Shown: positions 1 through 9,898 of the stretch, in pieces
Layout of the letters: each line of letters opens with the position of its first letter
How positions within the stretch are numbered: the first letter of the stretch is position 1
From: Lapidilactobacillus wuchangensis
GTDB lineage: Bacteria; Bacillota; Bacilli; Lactobacillales; Lactobacillaceae
NCBI RefSeq assembly: GCF_003946645.1
Contig: NZ_RHOU01000004.1
Span: 1-64,000 of the forward strand
Length of the DNA stretch: 64,000 nucleotides
Reading direction: 5' to 3'
Notes under the pieces: model-generated
Database searches by the model: none
The model's input: only the letters and a program-made list of their open reading frames with translations
Told to the model about the DNA's origin: nothing
Translations under genes and position numbers: made by a program

Positions 1-86
1 TATCCATGCCGAACACAGAAGTTAAGCTTCTTAGCGCTGAAAGTAGTTGGTGGGAGACTGCCTGCGAGGATAGGGCGTTGCCACGC
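1..86 (+). rRNA. rrf: 5S ribosomal RNA, 3' part (5' end outside the window)
   Basis: The window opens inside a 5S rRNA gene. The typical internal segment ATGCCGAACACAGAAGTTAAG and the 3' strand of the closing helix (GGCGTTGCCACGC) are visible. About 30 nt of the 5' end, plus any 16S and 23S genes, lie to the left. No tRNA gene follows, so this is the last gene of its rRNA operon. The exact 3' end is set by analogy with other Firmicutes 5S genes. Confidence 0.93.
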
Positions 87-94
87 TAACAAGT

Positions 95-128
95 AAGGAA
101 TTGAGTTTAAAAACTCAGTTCCTTTTTT
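95..128 (+). terminator. rRNA operon terminator
   Basis: An inverted repeat of AAGGAATTGAGTTT and AACTCAGTTCCTT with an AA loop is followed by a T run, nine bases after the 5S end. It fits an intrinsic terminator for the rRNA operon. Confidence 0.85.
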
Positions 129-386
129 GTTGTCTTCAAAACGAATGACATATTCTGAATTTTGGGTCCTTTGTCAAATCGTCTTGGTGAAGATAATTTT
201 TAGAGCCTTTCTCAACACGTCTTGCCAAACATGCCAGACCCACTATTTCTAAAGTAATCACTCAGAACGGTTGTTTTAGTTGATTAGAGCCGTTAAAATG
301 TGAGTAGTCGCTTAGGATCAGTAGCAGTATCCGTGATTAAGACTGATTGATTAACTAACGGATTTCAATAATTGGAGGACAACCCA
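129..386. other. Intergenic region, no gene seen
   Basis: This 258-bp stretch lies between the rRNA terminator and the ThrE-like gene. I see no convincing coding sequence, tRNA or long inverted repeat. The GGAGG at 374-378 is the ribosome binding site of the next gene. A promoter is expected here but I cannot point to a clear one. Confidence 0.5.
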
Positions 387-1166
387 ATGAACCAACCACC
401 AGTAGCAATTTCAACTTATAAAATGGACCTTCTAATTGATACCTGCTTATTGACAGGCCGAATTATGATCGAAAGTGGCTCAGAAATGTATCGTGTCGAA
501 GATACGATTAATCGAATTGCCAATAATGCTGGTGTGAAAAATAGTGTCATCTACACCACTCCAACTGGTTTATTTTTTGGGATTAAAGGCCAACCGGTTT
601 CTGAATTGCGGCAAATCAATCAACGGACCATTAATTTGGAGAAGGTTCAACAAGTTAATACGTTATCGCGGCGCTTTGCGGCTGGTGAAATTGGACTGTG
701 GCAATTACACTACGACTTGGAACAAATCGATCAAGAGTCGCTGTTCTTCCCGTTGTGGTTACAAACGGTAGCTGCCATAGTTGTTAGTGCGACGTTGATG
801 ATTCTTTTCTCGGGACAGTATGATTGGCGCGATTTCGTGATTACGGGCTTAATTGGTGGGTGCGGTTATCTAGCGAATTATTATATTAATATTTGGACGC
901 GAGTTAAGTTCTTAAGCGAGTTTTTAGCGGCGTTAACGATTGGTATTCTCGGTGTGATGGCAATCAATCTGAATTGGGGCAGCAATTATAATAACATTCT
1001 GATTGGCGCCATGATGCCACTAGTTCCCGGCGTGCCATTAACAAATTCAATTCGAGACCTATTTGCTGGGCATTTACTGACTGGAACGATTCGAGCAGTT
1101 GAGGCAATTTTAACGGCTGCGGCAATAGGTACCGGTATTGGTCTGTGTTTTCGGTTCTTTTTCTAG
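387..1166 (+). CDS. Threonine/serine exporter family protein, N-terminal-domain subunit (ThrE type)
   Basis: This 259-residue protein matches the N-terminal half of ThrE-type amino acid exporters (family formerly DUF1212). A soluble part of about 120 residues has the family's GSEMYRVEDTI-like segment, and four to five hydrophobic helices follow, with the conserved stretch MMPLVPGVPLTNSIRD near the C-terminus. Many Firmicutes split this exporter into two genes, and the next gene supplies the second half 12 bp downstream, so the pair is probably one transport unit in the cytoplasmic membrane. I start at ATG 387 because GGAGG at 374-378 is 8 nt upstream; a TTG at 372 overlaps that site and is unlikely. 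The substrate (threonine, serine or another small compound) is not shown by the sequence. Confidence 0.85.
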   Translation: MNQPPVAISTYKMDLLIDTCLLTGRIMIESGSEMYRVEDTINRIANNAGVKNSVIYTTPTGLFFGIKGQPVSELRQINQRTINLEKVQQVNTLSRRFAAGEIGLWQLHYDLEQIDQESLFFPLWLQTVAAIVVSATLMILFSGQYDWRDFVITGLIGGCGYLANYYINIWTRVKFLSEFLAALTIGILGVMAINLNWGSNYNNILIGAMMPLVPGVPLTNSIRDLFAGHLLTGTIRAVEAILTAAAIGTGIGLCFRFFF

Positions 1167-1178
1167 GAGGTTGTGGTC

Positions 1179-1652
1179 ATGAATATTTGGTTACAATTAC
1201 TGATTCAAACAAGTTTCAGTTATTTGGCGACGATCGCCTTTGCAATTTGTATTAATATTCCGCGGCGGGCCCTAAATAGTTGCGGCATTTGTGGCGCAGC
1301 CGGCTGGTTAGCATACTGGCTATTGTTCAACTTAGGTATGGGGCGGATGGTGGCTAATGTTGCCGGCTCCTTGCTGTTAGGCGTCATGGGGATTGTCTTC
1401 GCGCGCCGTAAGAAAATGCCGGCGATCCTCTTTAATATTCCGGGAATCGTGCCATTAGTGCCCGGAGCCACTGCTTATCAAGCTGTCCATGAAATGGTGT
1501 TTGGCAGCGCTGATCAGGCGATTATTTATACCTTTCGTGTGGCAATGGTGGCTGGGGCCATCGCAGTCGGTTTCATGTTGACTTCACTCTTAGATGAAGT
1601 CTGGCGTCATTTCCATCAATATAACCAGCAGAACCTCTTGGATAAAAAATAA
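1179..1652 (+). CDS. Threonine/serine exporter family protein, C-terminal-domain subunit (ThrE_2 type)
   Basis: This 157-residue membrane protein has four to five predicted helices and the family motif GIVPLVPGATAYQA, which mirrors the PLVPGVPLT motif of the upstream partner. It corresponds to the ThrE_2 half of the exporter. AGGAGG at 1165-1170 overlaps the stop codon of the upstream gene and lies 8 nt before ATG 1179, so the two genes are translated as a tight pair. An in-frame GTG at 1173 is too close to that site. The protein probably assembles with the upstream product in the membrane to export a small amino acid. Confidence 0.84.
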   Translation: MNIWLQLLIQTSFSYLATIAFAICINIPRRALNSCGICGAAGWLAYWLLFNLGMGRMVANVAGSLLLGVMGIVFARRKKMPAILFNIPGIVPLVPGATAYQAVHEMVFGSADQAIIYTFRVAMVAGAIAVGFMLTSLLDEVWRHFHQYNQQNLLDKK

Positions 1653-1689
1653 CCCTGACAGCGCGACACAATTGTGCTAAAATAAAGTT

Positions 1690-1876
1690 ATGCGATGAGT
1701 CGAGTAACCCGAAACATGGGTAAAAGAGTCGTGGCGTGTCCTCTACTTGCATGGTAGCTCACCGGATCGTGAGGCGACACGTTCATTAGGTGTTGTGGAG
1801 CAACTAATGATTGCGTTTAACGACGTACCACAGCGAAAAGGCATGTTTAATGAGTAATCATTAGATGTGCCTTTTT
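1690..1876 (+). ncRNA. Structured small RNA of unknown family, with its own promoter and terminator
   Basis: A promoter is visible: CTGACA at 1655-1660, a 17-nt spacer, then TAAAAT at 1678-1683 with the extended -10 TG. About 187 nt downstream an intrinsic terminator pairs AAAAGGCA with TGCCTTTT. In between lie several hairpins: ACCC/GGGT, CGTGTC/GACACG enclosing two small hairpins (CTAC/GTAG and CTCAC/GTGAG), and CATTAG/CTAATG with GTTG/CAAC inside. No reading frame with a ribosome binding site is present. The size resembles 6S or Lacto-usp RNA, but I could not fit either structure. It ends before the RpiR gene, so it is probably trans-acting rather than a leader. Confidence 0.6.
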
Positions 1877-1947
1877 GCGTGCAGTCAAAAATCTAGCCAA
1901 GCCGCTTGCGCCGATGTTGTTGTTAATCAGATAATCAGCAATTTATT

Positions 1948-1965
1948 ATTGTAACATGTTACAAT
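1948..1965. promoter_or_regulatory. Perfect 18-bp palindrome upstream of the RpiR gene, putative operator
   Basis: ATTGTAACATGTTACAAT is a perfect palindrome ending 18 bp before the start codon of the RpiR-type regulator. Its position near the transcription start suggests autoregulation. I did not find a second copy in the window, including upstream of the nearby glucosidase gene. Confidence 0.55.
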
Positions 1966-1983
1966 GGGCCTAGAGGTGAGGAC

Positions 1984-2727
1984 ATGTTTCACAACATCGA
2001 CTTAAAAACGCTGAGTGAATTAGAACTGACCGTTTATAATTATATTATTAGCCATCCGAAAACGGTTCAGAACCAAACGATTCGGGACCTGGCGAAGACA
2101 ACCAATGTTTCTACGGCGACAATTAATCGCTTTTGCCAAAAATTGAATTTAACTGGGTTCCCCGAACTGAAATTTATGATTCGCGACGAACTCAATACTG
2201 AGCAGCAAACTTTTCCCACATACGACATTAGTACGCCCTTAACGGACTTCTTCACTAAAGTATCCCGTGACGAATTCGAACAACAAATTGCTAGCTGGCT
2301 ACAAATGATTACGGCGGCCAAAACCTTGATTTATGTTGGTATGGGCAGTTCGGGTTACTTGGCTGAATATGGCGCCCGTTTTATGAATAATGCTGGTGGT
2401 TATGCCTTCGCCCAAACAGATCCGTTTCAGCCGCAGATTCTGCGCGATTATGATCTGAGTGATACCGTGGTGATGATCCTGTCAGTTTCTGGCGAGACCG
2501 AAAGAATGTTGATGCGCGCTGGCGAATATCAACGGCATCATGCCAAAATTATTGCGATTACTAACCGCGAGCAATCGGCCCTTAGCAAAGTTGCCGATCT
2601 AACGATTTCTTACTACATGCCGGAAACTAGTGGTCAGGCCGCTGGTAAAATGACCACGCAAATCCCAGTGGTTTATTTGCTGGAAACAATTGCCCAACGT
2701 TTTGCTGAGACCAGCCAAGATCAATAG
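1984..2727 (+). CDS. MurR/RpiR family transcriptional regulator
   Basis: The 247-residue protein has the two-domain plan of RpiR regulators. An N-terminal helix-turn-helix (about residues 1-77) contains TTNVSTATINRFCQKLNLTG. A C-terminal SIS phosphosugar-binding domain (about 100-240) contains IYVGMGSSGY and the sugar-phosphate loop ILSVSGETERM. Such proteins sense phosphosugars and control sugar catabolism genes. The 6-phospho-beta-glucosidase gene 248 bp downstream on the same strand is a plausible target, although the palindrome in front of this gene is not repeated there. GAGGTGAGG immediately precedes the ATG. Confidence 0.88.
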   Translation: MFHNIDLKTLSELELTVYNYIISHPKTVQNQTIRDLAKTTNVSTATINRFCQKLNLTGFPELKFMIRDELNTEQQTFPTYDISTPLTDFFTKVSRDEFEQQIASWLQMITAAKTLIYVGMGSSGYLAEYGARFMNNAGGYAFAQTDPFQPQILRDYDLSDTVVMILSVSGETERMLMRAGEYQRHHAKIIAITNREQSALSKVADLTISYYMPETSGQAAGKMTTQIPVVYLLETIAQRFAETSQDQ

Positions 2728-2960
2728 TGTTCTCAATCACGTGTGCGCATCAAGCAGCCACTTTCAAAAATCGCCCTTTTAGCTTTTAGTTTTGACGGTG
2801 CTTTATGACATTTCTTAATAAAAACGTTGTTAAAGTATGTTATTCTAAATGTGTTGTTAAGTAATCGCTTCGATTTGTGAATTCGAAGACCATGATTTAA
2901 CAATTTAAACAGTGATTAACAACAGATTAGCTAAGTTAATCTGATCAATCTAAAATTTAG

Positions 2961-4409
<1,449 letters not shown>

Positions 4410-4483
4410 TAGTCAATCAGAACTGATTAGTACGCCTAATGGCTAAAGGCTAAATCTCTACAAATAACATTGAATTAACCGAC

Positions 4484-4528
4484 ATATCACGGGATCAAGT
4501 TCTTACTTGGTTCACGTGATATTTTTTT
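4484..4528 (+). terminator. Terminator of the glucosidase gene
   Basis: A long hairpin pairs ATATCACG and GATCAAG with CTTGGTTC and CGTGATAT and is followed by seven Ts, about 75 nt after the stop codon. Confidence 0.85.
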
Positions 4529-4920
4529 GTCGTTAATTTGGGTAAATATTCAGTCTGCTCAACTGACCTTGCAGTATAAATAATTGCTTGATATACAAGT
4601 AATATGCAATTGATGGCGCGAAAAAACAATAATTTTAAAATAAATCGAATATAAATGATAACCGTTTCCATAAATAGTCATTACTAATTCTATTATCAAT
4701 CGTTACTGTAAAAAACTATTAATACGCGAATGATTAGATTATATTAACTGAATATCAGCTTGAAAGCTTGAAAAAATATTCGGTTTTTTTGATAAAAAGT
4801 AATGAAAAGTGAAATTATATTTGCTATAATCTTTTTTATGCAATATATGCAATCTGATGAATATTAATGCAGCAAATAATCAATTGCACTAGTCGGAAGA
4901 GGATAACTGGGAGGAACAAA
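4529..4920 (+). promoter_or_regulatory. AT-rich upstream region and promoter of the LPKTG protein
   Basis: This 392-bp gene-free region is very AT-rich. An extended -10 element, TGCTATAAT at 4822-4830, probably drives the surface-protein gene, giving a 5' leader of about 85 nt. GGGAGGA at 4910-4916 is the ribosome binding site. I see no small gene and no strong hairpin in the rest. Confidence 0.55.
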
Positions 4921-6069
4921 ATGACAACAAGGAAATTAGCAACGGTAGTAATAACTAGCGCGGCTGCCATTTTATTAGGAGTAGCAAGTAGCACCGCGTC
5001 AGTCCAGGCGGTAACCAATAGCCAGCAAGTGGTGCGGAACAATCAGTCAATTAAGACGGCCGTGAAGAAGTGGCCCGGAGATGTGATGGATCAAGATGAA
5101 GATAGCGAGGCCAGCTTGTCGGCAGAAAATTCTGAGTTTATCGCTGAACGGCATTTTTGGGACCCATATGATAACCTGGTGACAGTTACTGATGCTGAAG
5201 GAAATGATGTGGAGAATGAAGAAGTGACGGTGATTGGGACGGTTGATATTAATAAACCCGGGGTCTATCCAATTACTTACCAGTATGGCAAGCTCAGTGT
5301 CACAATCACAGTGACAGTCACAGAGAATACCTCCACTTTCATCGTTGCTGATCAGACAGTGATGGTTGGTGATAAGTGGGATCCTTATGATGCGATTGTT
5401 GAAGTGACTGAACCAGGCGGATTTGGTATTTCATATGATAAAATCTATGTCGTCAGTCTGTATGATTTGAATACACCCGGTGTGTATATTGTTGAATACC
5501 AGAGTGATTATCGTTTCGCCAAAATGACGCTAACCGTTTTAGCGAAGGAGTCAACTGGTGGGGATGAAGGTGGTCATACGACGAATCCTGACAAGCCTGG
5601 CAGTGATGGTGATACTGGTGCAGGGGATACCAATGAAGCCAATGGTGGTGGTGATAATTCGACCGGTGACACCAATGGCAACAGTAGCGCTGGAAATAAT
5701 GCGGGCAACCAAACTGATACTAATGGTCAGTCTGGGAGTGATCAAGGAACGGCCGATGCCAATGATAATAATGGTCAACAATCAGGTAATCAGTCAGCAA
5801 CTGATGCCAATCAGAATCATTCAACAGCTACTGCACCAAAGCAGCCCGCTACAGACAGTCAATCTAGCAATCAATCAGAATCAACCACAGTTACAAAAAA
5901 GGTTATTCGTCAGACAGTCACTCAGGATGCCACTAAGCAAGCAACTAATCGGGAAACATTGCCTAAAACTGGCGAAGGTCGGCAAGGTTATGGTGTGGCA
6001 GTGCTAGGATTGGGTATTTTAGCTTTAGGCAGTTTAGGCCTGATTTTTATTAATTATCGGCGCAACTAA
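4921..6069 (+). CDS. LPKTG-anchored surface protein with two bacterial Ig-like domains
   Basis: A 382-residue exported wall protein. An N-terminal signal peptide (about 1-30, ending near SVQA) is followed by two similar Ig-like repeats of the Big_3/DUF5011 kind (about 70-205); each carries a WDPYD motif and a NxPGVY turn before an alternating beta-strand tail. The region from about 210 to 335 is rich in Gly, Asn, Asp, Ser and Gln and is probably a wall-spanning stalk. The protein ends with LPKTGE, a hydrophobic helix and RRN, a standard sortase A signal. I start at ATG 4921 because GGGAGGA lies just upstream; earlier in-frame codons have no such site. Its ligand is unknown. Confidence 0.85.
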   Translation: MTTRKLATVVITSAAAILLGVASSTASVQAVTNSQQVVRNNQSIKTAVKKWPGDVMDQDEDSEASLSAENSEFIAERHFWDPYDNLVTVTDAEGNDVENEEVTVIGTVDINKPGVYPITYQYGKLSVTITVTVTENTSTFIVADQTVMVGDKWDPYDAIVEVTEPGGFGISYDKIYVVSLYDLNTPGVYIVEYQSDYRFAKMTLTVLAKESTGGDEGGHTTNPDKPGSDGDTGAGDTNEANGGGDNSTGDTNGNSSAGNNAGNQTDTNGQSGSDQGTADANDNNGQQSGNQSATDANQNHSTATAPKQPATDSQSSNQSESTTVTKKVIRQTVTQDATKQATNRETLPKTGEGRQGYGVAVLGLGILALGSLGLIFINYRRN

Positions 6070-6166
6070 ATCCTTAATTTGTGGTGCTGACATAAGTTCT
6101 CTCAGTGAAATAAAATGATCTTTAATTGTCTAAATTTTCTCATAGGGGATTGTCGGTTCTGCTGAC

Positions 6167-6211
6167 GACAAAAAGGGCGAACAATTCGTAAGAATTGCTC
6201 GTCCTTTTGTC
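6167..6211. terminator. Bidirectional terminator
   Basis: A hairpin of GACAAAAAGG..CGA..CAATTC against GAATTG..TCG..CCTTTTGTC has A and T runs on both sides. It can end both the rightward surface-protein gene and the leftward small membrane-protein operon. Confidence 0.8.
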
Positions 6212-6258
6212 ATTAGTATTCATTTTACTTAGAATGGGTGAGGTTGTGGATCAGATGT

Positions 6259-6402
6259 TTACTTGCGGCGTGGCGTTGTGGGCAGCCAAATAATGATGAC
6301 TGTTAAAAGTAAGATTAGTAGCAGAAAAACACCGCGTAAGTGGAATACCAACGTCAGGGTCAACAACAAGGCAATCATAATCGCTTTAAATATGCTATTC
6401 AT
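6259..6402 (-). CDS. Small membrane protein, 47 residues
   Basis: A short reading frame encodes a 47-residue peptide starting MNSIFKAIMIALLL and ending PTTPRRK. Two hydrophobic segments suggest one or two membrane helices with a positively charged C-terminus. Its ATG lies 10 nt after the stop of the next small gene on the same strand, which points to translational coupling, since its own ribosome binding site is weak. No family is recognised. The shared promoter and terminator make a real gene pair likely. Confidence 0.6.
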   Translation of the reverse strand: MNSIFKAIMIALLLTLTLVFHLRGVFLLLILLLTVIIIWLPTTPRRK

Positions 6403-6412
6403 GATTGCTGGC

Positions 6413-6562
6413 CTATTTGATCAGCGTCGCTGTTAAGACACAAGCCAAACTCAAAATCCAAAAGAGCCATTGCGGCCACTGATGGCGAAATCTTTTTTGA
6501 AAGCCGAGAATCAAAAATATCAGGCATAAGACGATTAAAACGGAAACTAAAGTTGGTTTCAT
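6413..6562 (-). CDS. Small membrane protein, 49 residues
   Basis: This frame encodes a 49-residue peptide (MKPTLVSVLIVLCLIFLILG to the end CVLTATLIK) with two hydrophobic helices around a basic loop QKRFRHQ. GAGGAG lies 9 nt before the ATG and a good promoter lies upstream on the same strand. It is the first gene of a two-gene operon with the 47-residue frame. The function is unknown; size and topology resemble small LAB membrane peptides, but nothing more specific is supported. Confidence 0.68.
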   Translation of the reverse strand: MKPTLVSVLIVLCLIFLILGFQKRFRHQWPQWLFWILSLACVLTATLIK

Positions 6563-6603
6563 GGTTAAAACTCCTCTATTTATTAACGAATTGATTTAGT
6601 TTG

Positions 6604-6632
6604 ATTATAACTTAGGCTGGATTGTGGAGCAA
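6604..6632 (-). promoter_or_regulatory. Promoter of the two small membrane-protein genes
   Basis: Reading leftwards, TTGCTC (6627-6632) and TATAAT (6604-6609) are separated by exactly 17 nt. The -35 touches the first truncated R2 repeat arm, so the repeat array may have replaced the original upstream sequence. Confidence 0.65.
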
Positions 6633-7040
6633 TTGAAGTTATGCTACGCCAAAACCCGCAGCCCCTCACACTCTGTTGAAACGTGTTCGGGGTGGTAAAT
6701 GGCTAGGTACAATTTAAATATTCACACGATCGGTTGCACCGCTCATGCAAATATTTGAAATTGTACTACGCCAAAAGACCGCCACACTCTGGTTGAAACG
6801 TGTTCGGGGCGACAAATGGCTATGCCTAATTTGATAATTTGCTCGGTCGGTTGGCACCGCCCAATCAATTTATCGAAATTACGCTACGCCAAAAGACCGT
6901 CGCCCCTCACAACTTGATTGAAACGTGTTCGAGGCTGCAGCTGGCTATGAGTAACTTAATTATCTGTCCGATCGGTTGGCACCGCTCAGCCAAATAATTG
7001 AAGTTACTCTACGCCAGCTACCCGCAGCCCCTCACACTCT
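6631..7040 (+). repeat. R2 repeat array 1: three tandem hairpin repeats plus a truncated arm
   Basis: Three tandem copies of a roughly 120-bp unit. Each has a long hairpin (about 6702-6772, 6822-6891, 6942-7014) with the tip CGGTTGGCACCG or CGGTTGCACCG, AT-rich arms that differ between copies but still pair, and a single bulged G in the 3' arm (pattern AATTT/G-AAATT or AACTT/G-AAGTT). Between them lies a second hairpin, CCCCTCACAC against GTGTTCGGGG, enclosing TTGAAAC. The array begins with only the right arm of a hairpin (6631-6650) and ends with CCCCTCACACTCT. The same family occurs at 36338, 43706 and 50584. Confidence 0.8.
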
Positions 7041-7061
7041 ATAAATTAATTGCTTTTTCCT

Positions 7062-7142
7062 TAAGAAAGCGCTTTAATAATAATTGAACGATAACTTTTT
7101 GGAGGTCGTAATATGATTTGGGCACGGGATGTTAACACGTAG
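7062..7142 (+). pseudogene. cre site, ribosome binding site and 9-codon stub of a lost gene
   Basis: The near-palindrome TTAAGAAAGCGCTTTAAT (about 7061-7078) matches a CcpA cre site. Downstream, GGAGGT precedes ATG 7113, which opens only nine codons (MIWARDVNT) before TAG at 7140-7142. A full control region in front of a nine-residue frame suggests the start of a catabolite-regulated gene whose body was deleted, or a leader peptide. An inverted repeat TCGGGA/TCCCGA and a T run follow before deoC and may terminate this transcript. Confidence 0.5.
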
Positions 7143-7297
7143 CTTATTTTATGTTCGTCAATAGTCGGGACTTCATTGATGATGACTTTAAAATCCCGAA
7201 ACTTCTCAGTTTTTTTCTGTAAAAAGTGTCTAAAAAGAGTCTAATCATGATAAGATTCAGGTAGAAGTTATTTTTGACAATATAAAGGAGCGCAAAC

Positions 7298-7969
7298 ATG
7301 ACAAAATTTGCAAAGTACTTTGATCATACCTTATTGAAACCTGAAGCAACTGAGGATCAAGTTCGTCAGGTGATTGCTGAAGCAAAGGAATATGATTTTG
7401 CTTCCGTATGTATTAACCCATACTGGGTTCGATTAACTGCAGAAGAATTAAAGGGTACTGATGTCACAACTTGTACCGTGATTGGTTTCCCTCTGGGTGC
7501 GACAACAACGATTTCTAAAGTTGCTGAAGCTGCTCAAGCCATCCAAGACGGCGCTGGTGAAGTTGATATGGTCATCAATATTGGCGAATTGAAAGCTGGT
7601 CATGATGAAGCCGTTCAACAAGATATTGAACATGTTGCCCACACTGCTCATGGTGGTGGCGCACTTTTGAAAGTTATTATTGAAGCTTGCTTATTAACTG
7701 ACGCTGAGAAAGTTCGTGCTTGCGAATTATCAATGGCTGCCGGTGCTGATTTCGTTAAAACTTCTACTGGTTTCTCAACAGGCGGTGCCACACCTCATGA
7801 TGTTAAAATCATGCGTGATACTGTAGGCGACAAATTAGGTGTGAAGGCTTCTGGCGGTGTGCACACATTAGCTGAAGCTGAAGCAGTGATTGCTGCTGGT
7901 GCTAGCCGAATTGGTGCTAGTGCATCTGTTGAAATCGTTAAGGAGGCCGAAGCAAATGGCAAAGACTGA
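7298..7969 (+). CDS. deoC: Deoxyribose-phosphate aldolase
   Basis: A 223-residue cytoplasmic aldolase that splits 2-deoxyribose-5-phosphate into glyceraldehyde-3-phosphate and acetaldehyde, the last step of deoxynucleoside catabolism. The Schiff-base lysine is in FVKTSTGFS (about residue 152) and the second catalytic lysine in [10 protein letters not shown]. The N-terminal [13 protein letters not shown] is typical. AAAGGAG lies ahead of the ATG and an extended -10 (TGATAAGAT, near 7248-7256) may be the promoter. It is the first gene of deoC-deoB-deoD and overlaps deoB by 14 nt. Length is normal. Confidence 0.96.
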   Translation: MTKFAKYFDHTLLKPEATEDQVRQVIAEAKEYDFASVCINPYWVRLTAEELKGTDVTTCTVIGFPLGATTTISKVAEAAQAIQDGAGEVDMVINIGELKAGHDEAVQQDIEHVAHTAHGGGALLKVIIEACLLTDAEKVRACELSMAAGADFVKTSTGFSTGGATPHDVKIMRDTVGDKLGVKASGGVHTLAEAEAVIAAGASRIGASASVEIVKEAEANGKD

Positions 7970-9158
7970 TTATCAATTTAAACGTGTATTTGGCATTGTT
8001 TTAGATTCAATTGGGATTGGCGAAGCACCAGATGCCAACAAGTTTGATGATGAAGGCGCTGATACTTTAGGTCACATTGGCGAATACTTCCAAGGTAAGT
8101 TCCAAGTGCCTAACTTAGTTAAAATCGGTTTAGGTAACATTCGTGAAGATAAGCCAATTCTCGGTGCTGAACCAATTGCCCATCCTGAAGGTCATTACGG
8201 CAAGATGTTCGAAATCTCTGCTGGTAAAGACAGTATGGATGGTCACTGGGAAATGATGGGTTTGCCTGTTACTAAACCATTAGGCTTCTTCCCCAATGGC
8301 TTCCCCGAAGAATTAATCAAAAAAATTGAAGACTTCAGCGGTCGTCATGTGATTGTTAACAAGCCATATAGTGGTACGGAAATTATCCATGATTACGGCG
8401 AAGAACAAATGAAGACTGGCGATTTGATCGTCTATACTTCAGGCGATTCAGTTTTACAAATTGCCGCTCATACTGGCATTATTCCTTTAAAGGAACTTTA
8501 CAAGATTTGCGAATACGCTCGTTCAATTACGATTGACGAATATCATGTTGGTCGGATTATCGCCCGGCCATATAGTGGCCCTGACAAGGATCATTTTGTA
8601 CGTTCAAGTGACCGTCATGACTACACTTTGGAACCAACTGAAGACACTGATTTAGACCGCTTGAATAAAGCTGGCTTAGATGTGTTGGCTGTTGGTAAAA
8701 TCAACGACATTTTCTCAGGCCGTGGCATTTCTAAAGGTTGGCATACAACTAGCAATATGGACGGCATGGACAAAACCATCGCTGCTGCTGACGAAGATTT
8801 CACAGGCTTCTGCTTCACGAACTTAGTTGACTTTGATGCGATGTATGGTCATCGTCGTAATCCTCAAGGGGATGGCGATGCTTTGATGGCTTTTGACAAG
8901 CGGCTGGGCGAATTATTACCTAAGTTGCATGATGATGATTTATTGTTCATCACTGCTGACCACGGTAACGATCCTTGCTTCAAGGGCACTGACCATACCC
9001 GTGAATATGTACCATTGATTTGCTACTCACCATCATTTGCTCAAGGTGGCAGCTTAGGCATCCACAGTCCCTTTTCTGATTTAGGTGCGACTGTTTTGGA
9101 TAACTTCAAGGTTGCTGGTAATGGTGCTGGCAAGAGTTTCTTAGCTGATTTGAAATAG
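7956..9158 (+). CDS. deoB: Phosphopentomutase
   Basis: A 400-residue metalloenzyme of the alkaline phosphatase superfamily that interconverts (deoxy)ribose-1-phosphate and 5-phosphate, linking DeoD to DeoC. Metal-binding and active-site segments are visible: [13 protein letters not shown] at the start, [10 protein letters not shown] in the middle and [10 protein letters not shown] near the end. I start at ATG 7956, with AAGGAGG at 7940-7946. This lies inside the end of deoC, which suggests coupled translation. A longer in-frame start at 7890 would add 22 residues unlike the family. Confidence 0.95.
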   Translation: MAKTDYQFKRVFGIVLDSIGIGEAPDANKFDDEGADTLGHIGEYFQGKFQVPNLVKIGLGNIREDKPILGAEPIAHPEGHYGKMFEISAGKDSMDGHWEMMGLPVTKPLGFFPNGFPEELIKKIEDFSGRHVIVNKPYSGTEIIHDYGEEQMKTGDLIVYTSGDSVLQIAAHTGIIPLKELYKICEYARSITIDEYHVGRIIARPYSGPDKDHFVRSSDRHDYTLEPTEDTDLDRLNKAGLDVLAVGKINDIFSGRGISKGWHTTSNMDGMDKTIAAADEDFTGFCFTNLVDFDAMYGHRRNPQGDGDALMAFDKRLGELLPKLHDDDLLFITADHGNDPCFKGTDHTREYVPLICYSPSFAQGGSLGIHSPFSDLGATVLDNFKVAGNGAGKSFLADLK

Positions 9159-9170
9159 GCGGAGGTTAAT

Positions 9171-9866
9171 ATGAGTACACATATTGGTGCAGCAAAAGGC
9201 GAAATCGCTGAAAAAGTTTTACTTCCTGGTGATCCCTTACGCGCAAAGTATATTGCTGAAAATTTCCTAACTGATATTCATTTGTATAACGAAATTCGTA
9301 ATGCTTTTGGTTATACTGGCTTGTACAAAGGTGAAAAAGTATCGATTCAATCAAGCGGCATGGGGATTCCTTCAATTTCAATCTATGTGAATGAATTGAT
9401 TCAATCTTACGATGTCCAAACCTTGATTCGTGTTGGTACTGCTGGCGGTTTAGGCGCTGATGTTAAAATCCGTGACGTGGTTTTAGGTCAAGCAGCCTCA
9501 ACTGATTCTTCAATCGTGACCAATACTTTTGGCCCCGGGATCAACTTCGCCCCAGTTGCTGACTATGGTTTGTTATCACGAGCAGCACAATTAGCCGAAG
9601 CTGATAAAATCAGTTATCATGTCGGCAACGTCTTAGGTGAAGACCGTTTCTACAACGACGAAATCGATATGAAGAAGTTAATTGATTACGGTGTTCTGGC
9701 AACTGAAATGGAAACACCAGCGCTGTATTTGTTAGCTGCTAAATACAAACGTCGGGCATTGGCAATTCTGACCATCAGCAATCATTTGGTGACTGGCGAA
9801 GAAACCACTGCTGAAGAGCGGCAAACATCATTCAACGACATGATCAATTTGGCATTGCAGGTTTAA
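9171..9866 (+). CDS. deoD: Purine-nucleoside phosphorylase, DeoD type
   Basis: A 231-residue phosphorylase of the hexameric DeoD family that cleaves purine (deoxy)nucleosides to base and (deoxy)ribose-1-phosphate. The phosphate-binding [12 protein letters not shown], the SSGMGIPS loop and the nucleoside-binding [10 protein letters not shown] (usually VEMEAA) are present. It begins 12 nt after deoB with GGCGGAGG upstream and ends the operon. The 3' flank is R1 unit U1 rather than a simple terminator. Confidence 0.94.
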   Translation: MSTHIGAAKGEIAEKVLLPGDPLRAKYIAENFLTDIHLYNEIRNAFGYTGLYKGEKVSIQSSGMGIPSISIYVNELIQSYDVQTLIRVGTAGGLGADVKIRDVVLGQAASTDSSIVTNTFGPGINFAPVADYGLLSRAAQLAEADKISYHVGNVLGEDRFYNDEIDMKKLIDYGVLATEMETPALYLLAAKYKRRALAILTISNHLVTGEETTAEERQTSFNDMINLALQV

Positions 9867-9898
9867 TTTCACTGCTGATTATTCTTGCGAAAAATTGT

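Noticed and set aside
1690-1876. Assignment of the small RNA as 6S, SRP or RNase P RNA
   Set aside because: Size alone would allow 6S, but I could not fit the rod-like fold, the SRP tetraloop region or the RNase P core, so no name is given.
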